From assembly GCA_937928045.1 (NCBI GenBank), contig CALFWO010000021.1, forward strand, positions 1 to 64,000: a stretch of DNA of 64,000 nt. Reading direction: 5' to 3'. Shown piece by piece: positions 34,618-46,600 of the stretch. Both the position numbers and the translations under genes were made by a program. How positions within the stretch are numbered: position 1 is the stretch's first letter; every line of letters starts with the position of its first letter. The DNA comes from an uncultured Saprospiraceae bacterium. Its GTDB lineage: Bacteria; Bacteroidota; Bacteroidia; Chitinophagales; Saprospiraceae. The notes beneath the pieces were generated by a model. That model had not been told where the DNA came from. It worked only from the letters and a program-made list of their open reading frames with translations, and made no database searches.

Positions 34618-37600
34618 CTAGCGGTGTATCTGAACATATCCACTGAAGGTATTCCCTTCTCCATCCTCCACTACATAGAAGTAAGTTCCGTCTGGAAGAT
34701 CTTTTCCATCAAATGTTCCTCTCCATCCTCGATCATTGGTATATCCTTTCTCATTATGTACTTGACTTCCCCATCTGTTGAATACACAAACTTGATTGTT
34801 CGGGAAGCTTTCTATTCCGAGAATTGTAAATACATCATTGATGTTGTCATTATTTGGCGAAAATCCTGAGAAAATAATCAGCTCTTGGCACAATACCTCA
34901 ATAGTAACTGTTGCAACGTCCGTTCCAAATTCATTAGAAATTGAATACATGAAACTGTCCGTTCCTCCACAGAAGGTTGGGTTCGGAGTATAAGTAACTG
35001 TGCCATCAGGGTTGATGATTACTGTTCCGTTTTGTGGTCCTCCGATAATTTCAAAACCTTCTAAACTACCATTTATTGTATCATTTAATAATATCTCTAT
35101 AACTACTGGACTTCCTATTGTAGTTGTAGTATCATCATTAATAGCTACTGGAATTAAATTGGTGAATACATCGAAGAAAATTGTAGTTGTATCACATACT
35201 TGATTTGCGTCACAGATTACAAAACACGCAGTATCCTGACCAACGGTTGATCCTGTATAGAAAATACAATTTGTAGTCGGATCAACAATGATATCTGCAT
35301 TTTCTCCTACTGATTCTGGACAAATATTAATAATAGATTGAATCGGTCCACTTAGTTCAGAATCATCCAAGCAAATTGTGTCAGTCGTTCCTACTAAGAT
35401 TGGCAATGTTAAAGTATCCAAGCTCGGTACTAGAACATTCACTATTAAAACAGTTGTATCACAAAATCCAAGGCTATCACAAATAACCAAACATGCTGTA
35501 TCTTGACCAATCAAGTCTCCAGTGAAATCTACACAATAAGTTTCTAAGTCAAGATTAAAGTCAACACTAAGGTTAAATGGATTCGAACAATCATTTATGA
35601 ATACATCCATTGCATTCTGGAAAATTGTCGTGTCTAAACATAGTGTCTCAGTCAATCCAAGATTTACGATTTCATAAATCGTATCAGTAACAGGAACTAC
35701 TGCTATCTCAATATTAACTGTTTCACAAATTCCTGTAATCGTATCACAAGCAGTCAAACAATATTGATCACTTCCTAAAAGTAATCCATCGATAGCGATA
35801 CAATTAGAATTTGGAATTAAAGAGATTCCAGTATTTCCATCGTTTTCATCAAGACAGTCGTTAACAATACTATTAACAACACTTAAATCAAAACAGAAAG
35901 TATCTACTGTTCCAACCTGAACACTTATCAAAGTATCAACCACGACTGGCGGATCAACACAGGTCACATCTAAATCAATCTCTTGCACACAACCGTCAAC
36001 CATGTTTTGTACTATTAGATTGTGATTACCTTCTGATAAATAAATAATTGTAGCATCCGGAATTATTTGGTTAGGAACTTCAAACTGTGGAACAGAATTC
36101 GCAGATATGAATAACGATCCGTAATCGCTTCCGCCATTACCACCAACAATTACAAAACCAAACACTTCCCAATTCCCAGTAGGATCCCAAACATTCATCG
36201 AATCCGCTAGTTGCTGCGTAGATGTGAATAAACCTAGTGTATATGTTTGACCGTTCGCTTGCCATTCATCTAAAGTATAAGCTCCTGGAGCTCCAAGCTG
36301 GAAGGCTACATATTGATATTGCGTATCTATAACACATACATCAAAGGCTCCATCATATGCTGCACCATTATCAGTGATTTGATAATCAAATAAATCGCCA
36401 ATTTCGAAATCCAAACACACCGGAGCTCCTTCTTGACAATCTTCAGCAACCAAATCTGTTGGTCCTGTATAGAATGGATCACAATTAGACTGATCAGGTA
36501 ATATTGATAAAACAATTACTGTTGTATCACATGCTGGGATATTATTGTTACAAAGAATTACAGTAACTGTATCTATGAACATTCCTGTTTCTCCTGGATT
36601 TGGAATGTACCTGTAACACTCTCCACTAGTAATGAAGAATACACCATTGTCGGCATTCGAATTCGTCGTCGAACCTGTAACTACTCCGCCGATATCATCA
36701 ATATTCAAGCATGAATCCAATGTAACATCTATATCAGTACTTACATAAATTGTATCAAGCATTGGGTTGCTCATCGGAGCCTCAATAATTGAGAATGAGA
36801 TACATGTTGTATCTGAATTAGTTCCGTCAAATGCAATAATGCAAATTTGATCAACATTCATTCCTGCTACTCCTTGCGCACTGTAGGTTAAACAACCCGC
36901 AGCATCCAATTGCCAATTTGCAAAACTTGACGAACCGTTCATCATGCCATCTCCTAAAACAAAACTTACTTGATTTGGATCGAAGCATGATTCTAGATCG
37001 AAGCAGTATTGATCATCACTGTTCAATTCCAACTCAATTGCTGTAAAGTCTGGCTGTCCACAATCGACACAATCATCTGCTATTTCAATATTTTGGACTT
37101 CAACAATACATCCATTTACGTCGGTTACCGTTAAACTATACGATCCCACAGTTAATCCAGTACGGTCTCGAATATTATCATTTCCAGTAAGATCTGCCCA
37201 ATTGTAAATATAACTTGGCTCACCACCAGTCGTAACAACTAAGATAGATCCCCCATCGTCACAGCTCGCCGCAGTAATTGCAACATCTAATTTCAATTCT
37301 TCAGCATCTACCACTTCGAATGCCAATGTATTCGCTAAACAACCGTTCACATCTGAAACCAGTAATGTATAATCTCCTGCGCTTAAAGTTCCATTATTTA
37401 TTTCATTCCCGTTAATATCTTCGATAGTAACTTGGGCCGGTCCTTCAAAAGAAGCCGAAGGTACAAGTGAGAAATCTATTTCAATATTAGAATCTCCTGC
37501 ACAGTTCGTATTCAATGGTAAAATATCATTCACCAAAATTTGAATATCACCTTCCACTTCTCCAACCAATCCGAAAGAATAGGTAAAGCTACATCCTGTA

Positions 37601-40600
37601 GTTTGATCAGTAATTTCAACGGAATAAGAACCATCAGAAAGATCTGACCTTAGTTGGCTTGTAGTACCATCTTCCCATAGATAAGTGTAGTTACTTGATC
37701 CTCCGAGAACATTGATAATTACCTCGCCATTGTTAGATCCACAATCAGGTGCATTTATAACTTGCGCATTTGCTTCCAAGTTATTTTGCTCCAATATTTC
37801 AATTGCTTGAACATTTGAACAACCCGTAGCAGGATCCGTAATGGTAACAAAGCAATTACCTGCAGGTAAATTGGAAGGATTAAAATCCGTTACTCCATTA
37901 CACCATTCGTAGATCAAATTAAATGGAGACATTACCGCTGTACCATTATTCATTCCACATTGTGCAGGGGCAGATTGTATTAAGTTCGCTTGAGGTCCAT
38001 CAGCATTTTCAACAACAACAATTTGAGAAATTGAACATTGATTATCATTTTTATCTTCAATTACAATCTCATAGGCTCCGGCAGGAAGATTTGCAAATAC
38101 ATTTTCATTTGCATTTCCTAGGTTTGGAATTAAATTATAAACATAATCTGTATTGCTTCCAACCATTTCGATTTGAATTGCACCTGTCGCCAATCCACAG
38201 TTTGATTCAATAACTACAATATTCGAAACTACCGGCTCATCACAATTCGAAGTCAAACAAGCGTTATTTACTTGGATTTGATCGATTCTTAAATCACAAC
38301 CAGCCGCGTCAGAAATGATTAATTCATAAATGCCTTCCTCAATATCAAATCTATCTTGAACATTATCAGCACCACTTATATCAGCCCAATCAAAAGTATA
38401 GTCTGCTGTTCCTCCTGTGATTTCTACATCAATTTGAGATTCTTGATCACAAGTTTCGTCCAAGACGCCAATATTAATCTTTAATGCTGTTGCCTCGTTG
38501 ATTGCAAATGCTAAATTACCAGCGACACATCCATTAGCATCTTCCACTAACATGAAGTAATCACCAGGTGCCAAGCTGTCTTCATCAACCAAATCACCAG
38601 TTCTATTGATAACCAATGTTGTTGCAGGGCTTACAAAGTTTGGTTCCAAATTATAAGTAAAAGCAACGGAACCATTGTTCAATCCAACACAGGATTCATT
38701 CTCCAAATTTTGCAATGATAATTCTGCTCCAGATACATCGTTGTTTAATACAAATATTAACTCCTTTTCACAACCATTATCATTATCAGTAACCAGTACT
38801 GTATGAAGTCCTTGGCTCAATTCATCTCTCGTTGATTCAGATTGCGCGAACAGTCCATCCCATAGGAAAGAGTAATTCCCAGAACCATTTTCTACGTTAA
38901 TCTTTACTTCTCCATTTTCAACATCACAATCAGGTGCAACTAAGGTTTCTGCAGAAAGTGTCAATGGAACAGAAGAACCTACTTCTACTTCAATGATATC
39001 AGCACATGGTGGAACATTTCCATCCAAAACAACAACATAGTATTTACCTGGAGCCAAATCTGAACGACTGTTTCCTGTGAAATTATCGAATTCCCAAACG
39101 TATGTGTTTGATGTTGGTAAAAACGAGACTGAACCATCTGCAGCTTCACAGTTCGCATCTGTAACAAGAAGATCTTCTACAATAGGTCCTCCGATTGTTC
39201 CAACAACAACTGAAACTACTGTTTTGCAATCTGTAAAATTGTTGTTTGAAACTTCCACTTCATAAATTCCTGGAGCTAAGCCAGATCGCTTATTTCCAAT
39301 TCCATTAGGAGTTCCATTAATTGTGGACCAAGCATAAGAAAAGTTAGCAGGGTTCCCGACTGGAATAACTTCTGCTGAACCATCTAAGAATCCACAATGT
39401 GCTTCAAAAACAACGATATCACTGATTAATGGTTCTGTACATGTGCAGCTTCCACCAATCGATACTGTTACGCTAGTGGTACATCCCTCAGGTGAAGTTC
39501 CTTGAACGGTATAAGTTCCTTCTTTAAGATCATTTCTTATAGCCCCCGTACCGCCATCGCTCCAATCAAAATCATATGTAGCTGGACTTAAGCTTGCTAA
39601 ACCATCCTCATTGCCACAATTTTCGTCAGCTGTACTTAGCACATCAATGCTTGGTGAAGTCACAACGAAAGAGGCTCCGGTAACATCTAGGTTTCCACAG
39701 ATTGTTCCTGCGCCTTGAGTTAATAAATTGTAAACATCAAAACCAGTGGTTTGACCAATTTGCACAATAGATAAATCTAAAGTTGATGGATCGTAAACCA
39801 AAGTATGAATGGTATAATTTCCTTCAACTGAGATTTCAAATGATGGCACATCTTTTACATCAACTATTGTCAAATCTGACCCACTCGTTAGAACAAAAAT
39901 TGTTTCAAATCCCGCAGGAATAACCGCATCTCCATTAGCGATGGCCGTTATTATTGCTGCTCCTTGATCTAAGCAAGCATTATCATTTGCCTGATCCAAT
40001 GTTCCCGCAAAAGCATCGCATTGACAAGCATCTATAATTTCTAAATCTTGAATCTCAATTGTACATCCAATTTCGTCAGAGACAATTACATCATAACTTC
40101 CTGGAACCAAATCGTCGCGTTCTGCAGGATTATTTGAACCAGGTAGATCAGCCCAATCAAATGTAATTGTTCCTGTCCCACCGAATGCACCTACTGAAAT
40201 TGAGCCTAGCACTCCGCATTCTTGAGGAAAAATGCTAAAGTCTGCAGTTAGTTGTTCTCCAACAATTACATTCACTGTTAAAGTACTAGTGCATGTACCG
40301 TTGGAAATATTTACAATATAATCTCCAGCGTCAGCTATGGTTGCATTTGGAATAATAGGATTCTGTTCACTTGAAGTAAACCCATTTGGACCAGTCCACT
40401 CATAAGCCGTGCCGCCTTCAGCAGTTAACTCAATAGTTTCATTATAACATAAAGGAGAATTTGCATTCGCAGATCCATTTGCAGGATCTTCTACAACTAT
40501 TTGAGATTTTAGAATAGCTTGGCATCCGTTGTCATCAGAAACTACAACCTGTATGATATAAGTTCCTGCTGATTGGGAAGAAAAGATTGCACTTGCATTA

Positions 40601-43600
40601 TTGGGGACCACGGTACCTCCAGTAACATCCCAAGTATATGTGTAACCAGAACCTTGAGCAATTACATTGAACTCAGTTTCCTCACCCGCACAAATGTTGG
40701 CTTGAGAAGGAGTTAACGATGCGCTCAATTGGCTAAGAACGGTAATGGTCTGAGTATGACTTGCTACATTACCGCAAGCATCTCTTGTTCTCCATGTTCT
40801 GATAATTAAATTTCCGCAGTTCCCTAGCGGCTCTTCTGATTCTTCAAAATCCAAACCGGGATTTGTATCACATTCGTCAATAGCTACGACAGATTCCGCA
40901 GCTGGTACTTGTTCTCCTACGCCCAGATCAACAGTAAGATCTGTGGGCATTGGAGAAAGCACAGGAGCTTCGTTATCTACTACTTCTATTATTTGACTTT
41001 CACTAGACTGATTTCCACAATCGTCAGTTGCAGTCCAGGTTCTTGTGATCGTATAATTTCCGATACAGCTTCCTGGTTCATTCGTTTCTAAAAATTGAAC
41101 AGTTACAATATCTTGACATCCATCAGTAGCAGTAACGTTCGCAGGAGCTGGAACTTGACCGCAGAACGTTGACATATCACTAGGTACGCCTGATAAAACA
41201 GGATCAACATCATCGGTAACCTCAATATTCTGATGCTCGGTATTCGTGTTTCCACAGGCATCAATTGCCGTCCATGTTCTTTTCAAGGTGTAAGTATTCG
41301 GACAGTTGCCTGGAATTACTTCTTCGTTGAATTCCAAAATAGCATTTTGATCACAATTATCGGTAATGGTAACAGTTGGCAATGTAATATTATCATCACT
41401 TCCACAAGTATAAAATTCATCAGCTGGCACTCCTGAAATAACAGGGGCAATGTTGTCTGAAACCGTAATTTCTTGTGACTCCGTCGCTTGATTACCACAA
41501 GCATCTGTCGCCGTCCATGTTCTTATTATTACATAATTAAATGTACATGAGCCAGGTTGAATTATTTCAAGAAAATCAGCCTCAAAAGTACCACCACAAT
41601 CATCACTGGCCATCAAAGTAACCGCGGAAGGAATATTATTACAATCAACAGTCACATCCGCAGGAGCAGATTCTAATGAAGGATCCAAATCATCTCCAAC
41701 CTCAATTCTTTGTTCTTCCGAAGTAGTATTTCCGCATTCGTCAGTAGCTGTCCAAGTTCTTACAATTGTATAAGAGAATTCACAAGCCCCTGGGATAATA
41801 TTTTCTAAAAAGTCTACTTGAATATTAGCTGTACAATTATCTTCTGCTTCGACGTTAGGAACTACCACAGGCAGGGCTCCACATGACACATTCACATCTG
41901 TAGGAACTCCAATTAAAATTGGATCTTGTACGTCACTAACGAATATTTTTTGCTGTTCGACTGTTTGATTTCCACATTCGTCAGTTGCCGTCCATACTCG
42001 ATTTATTAAATATTCATTCGAGCAACCTCCCTCAATAACAGTTTCCAAATAATCGACAGCAATGTTCGCTGTACAATTATCCGCTGCAGTAATATCAGTA
42101 CCAACAATTGGAGCATCAGGTACATTATTACAATCGACTTCTAGATCCGCTGGGACTCCAAAAATCTCTGGTGCAATATCATCGACAACAGTGATCTCTT
42201 GATTATTTGTTGAAGTATTTCCGCAAGCATCAGTTGCCGTCCATGTTAATCTCAGAACAAATCCATTTACACAAGTCGATTCTAAAGTTTCTTCTAAAAA
42301 CGCTACTTGAATATTATCAGTACAATTATCTGTGGCCGTTACTACGTTTGAATCGTATCCTGTATAATCTTCACATGAAACCGTTACATCAGCAGGAACT
42401 CCAAATAATTGTGGTCTTTGATCATCTTTCACGGTGATTAACTGAGATTCACTTGTACTATTTCCACAGGCATCAGTCGCTGTCCAGGTTAATTTCAATT
42501 CAAAAGTATTTTCACATTCCTGAGAAAGGACTTCCTCCAAGAATACAACTTGAATTGCATCAGTACAATTATCTGTTACAGTAACAACATCAGCGTCATA
42601 ACCAGTATATTGATCACATGACAAGGTTACATCAGACGGTACTCCGTTTAATATTGGAGCCTCTTCGTCAGAAACTGTAATCAGTTGTGATTCGCTTGTA
42701 CTATTTCCGCAAGCATCGGTTGCTGTCCATGTCAACTTTAATTCAAAAGTATTTTCACAAGTTTGAGACAACAATTCTTCCAAAAATTCAACTTGAATAT
42801 TATCTGTACAGTTGTCTGTGGCTGTTACTACATTAGGATTATAACCTGTGTATTGCTCACATGAAATATTTACATCCGATGGTACTCCGTTTAATACTGG
42901 AGCTTCTTCATCAGTAACCGTTATCAATTGTGATTCGCTTGTACTATTTCCGCAAGCATCGGTTGCTGTCCATGTCAACTTTAATTCAAAAGTATTTTCA
43001 CAAGTTTGAGACAATACTTCTTCCAAAAATTCAACTTGAATATTATCTGTACAGTTGTCTGTGGCCGTTACTACATCGGGATCATAACCTGCGTATTGCT
43101 CACATGAAATATTTACATCCGATGGTACTCCGTTTAATACTGGAGTTTCTTCATCAGTAACTGTAATCAGTTGTGATTCGCTTGTACTATTTCCGCAAGC
43201 ATCGGTTGCAGTCCATGTTAATTTTAATTCAAATGTATTTTCACAAGTTTGAGACAATACTTCCTCCAAAAATTCAACTTGAATTCCAGCTGTACAATTA
43301 TCTTCCGCTGTTACATTTGGAGTAACATAGTTGGCATATTCTTGGCAAGTCAAAACAACATCTCCGGGAACGCCAATCAATGTTGGATCAGAATCATCAA
43401 TTACATTAATTATTTGTGATTCGCTAGTTGAGTTTCCACATTCATCTGTTGCAGTCCAAGTTAGTTTTAATGTAAATGTATTATCACAAGTTTGACTAAT
43501 TGTTTCTTGAACAAAATCCACAACAATGTTATCGGTGCAATCATCTCCAGCAGAAACTACGGGAATTTGATAGCCTTGAAAGTCTTCGCAACTTAAATCC

Positions 43601-46600
43601 AAATCTGCAGGAACACCAGTTAATTCTGGGTCCTCGTTATCTTCTACCTTAATTCTTTGTGTACCAACTTCTTGATTTCCACATTCGTCAGCAACTGTCC
43701 ATGTCCTTACAATTACATAATCATTAGCGCATGATCCCTGTTCCACAACTTCACCGTAAACTACATCAAGATCAATTGTACAATTATCTTCCGCAGTAAC
43801 ATTAACAACAGCTGGAATTTGATCACAGCTGACTGTTATGTCTGCAGGAACATTATTTAGCTGAGGCAAACTATTATCTTGTACGACAATTCTTTGTTCT
43901 TGAACTTCATTATTTCCACAAGCATCGGTTGCAGTCCATGTTCTTACTAAGGTATACTCATTAAGACATGTTCCGTCAATTCTAATTTCAGAAAAAACTA
44001 AGTTGGCTTCGTCATCGCAGTCATCCAATACTTCAGGGTCAACTGGAGCAGGAACTTCGGCGCAGTCAATTGTGATATCCGCCGGTACTCCTGTTATAGA
44101 AGGCGCTATATTGTCAACAACAGTTATTGTTTGAATTACTACTAAACTATTTCCTGAGTCATCAGTCGCTTCCCACGTTCTAATAATTTCATAGTCATAT
44201 GCTCCGCAATCGTTTCCGGCTACTTGAGTAGATGTTTCCGTAAAGACAATTACAACATCTTGATCCAAATTATCTTCAGCAAAAATTTCAGTATATAATG
44301 CTGGCACGTCAGGTACATCTGCGCAACTTACTGTGGTGTCTACTGGCACACCCACCAAAACAGGATCGGTAGCATCAATAAACCCGGCGTCAATATCAAA
44401 AATATCATCCCCTGAATTCAAGGTAATAACTTCAGTCATTCCAGTAGCAGGATCAATATCCGAATCAGATGCCGAGTCTCCAATATTAGGAATTGTAACC
44501 TCTAATCCAATTGGAGTTAAAGGATATTCAAAAGTTAATTTATAATTTCCCGGAAGTAAATTATCGAATAAGTAAAAACCATTTGCATCGGTGGTCATGG
44601 TTAAATTAACGACTTGGCCTAAACCATTAGTTCCTGTCAAGGTAACCATTACCCCGCTCAAAGGACTTTCATCAACATCTTGAGTTCCATTTTTATTGAT
44701 ATCAATCCAAACATAGTCTCCAATTTTTCCAGTTTGGTACAGACCAGCATCAATATCATCAATATTATCTCCTGGATTCAAAGAAAATAATTCAGTCATG
44801 AAATTAGAAGGATCAAAATCCGAATCTATAGCATCATTTCCTCCAACATTCAATGCCGACAAATCAAAATCAGCAGGCAGGTTCAAAGTTATTTTATATT
44901 CCCCTGGAAGTAGGCCATCAAAGCTATAATTTCCATTATCGTCAGTTGTAACATTTCTTGTTATTACTGTTCCATTCGATGCTATTCCCGTAAGTATTAG
45001 TTCAACATTAGGAAATCCAGTTTCGCCTGCATCATACACTCCATTTCCATTTAAATCTAGCCATACTTGATCACCTACTTTAGCGGGATCTTCTAATGTT
45101 ACAGAAGCTGAACAGTTACATCCATTTTCATCCGCTACTACCACTTCATAAGTCCCTGCCGACAGGTTTTCTATACTTTCCGTCGTACCGCCATTTGACC
45201 ATTGATAAGTAATATTTCCTGTTCCACCTGCCACAGTAATTGAAGCAGCTCCGTCGCTGCCACCCTGAGAAGAAATTGTAACCCCTTCAAAATAGTTTGA
45301 ATTAATATTTGCATTACAAGTTAGCGCTTCAGGTTCATCAATCTGAAGACTTGTGGACTTCTGACATCCATTCGCATCGATTACTTCGACTGTATAATTT
45401 CCTGGTGCTAGGTCCGCAATAATTTGAGTATTCTCTCCATTCGACCAATTTATTGTATAAGGTGCTAATGCTCCTGTTATAATTACTTGCGCGCGCGCAT
45501 CATTTGCACCTGTACAAGAAATACTAGCTCCGTTATAATCAGAAATTACCAAAGCTTCGATTTCTAAATCAGTAGGCTCAGTTACTGTTATTGATTTCTC
45601 AATAGAACAACCATTTTCATCTACCACTAACAATGTATAAGTTCCCGCCGTCAATTCATCAATATTAACGGAAGAAGATCCATTGCTCCAAGTATAGGTC
45701 AATGTTCCAGTTCCACCTGAAGCAAATGCAGTAATTGCAGCATCATTTTGTCCAAAACAAGAAATATTAAATCCATTAAAATCTGTAGTCACTGTCAAAT
45801 CTAAAGTCAAAGGATTTGGCTCATCAATACTAACCGTTCTTACGAAAGAACATCCATTGGCATCTTCAACAGTAACGGTATAAGATCCAGGTCCAAGATT
45901 TTCAATAGTAGCTGTAGTTCCACCATTTGACCAATTATAAATATAAGGCACCGTTCCACCTGAAGCATTGATGCTTAAAATTCCATCTTCAGCTCCCGAA
46001 CAAGAAATAAAAGCTCCATTGTAATTTGCAACGACATCAATTTCTTCTGCTGTAAATTCGGCTGGTTCTTCAACTGAAATGTTTGCATTTACGATACAAC
46101 CATTGGCATCTGCAACTTGTACTTCATAAGTTCCTGGTGCTAGATTATTCAAGGCTTCAGCGTTTGAGAAATTTCCAGAAGCTCCCCATTGATAAATATA
46201 TGGTGCAGTTCCTCCAGAAGCAATAACTCGGATAGATGCATCATTGGCTCCACTACAGCTAATAGGAGAACCATTGTAATCTGAAGTAAATTCTATAATA
46301 GCAGTCACTGGTTGAGGTTCATCAATCGTAACAGAAGCTGCAGTGGCAGTACAACCAAAGCGATCTGATACAGTTACTTCATATGTTCCCGGTGCGATAT
46401 CACTTACGATCTGTCCAGTCTCTCCATTGCTCCAAGTGTATGTAAACGGTGGAACACCTCCACTAATTAAAGCTTGTAATCTACCATCAGCTGCTCCATT
46501 ACAACTAATACGAGACCCGTTGTAATCAGAAATAATTTCTGAGGAAAGTGCGATATCCGAATCATCACATGTTTTACACTCTGGATTTGCCTTTACCGCT

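Noticed and set aside
40735-44380. CRISPR array
   Set aside because: The repeats are 240-bp protein-coding units that are translated as HYR domains, with no short spacer/repeat pattern or cas genes.
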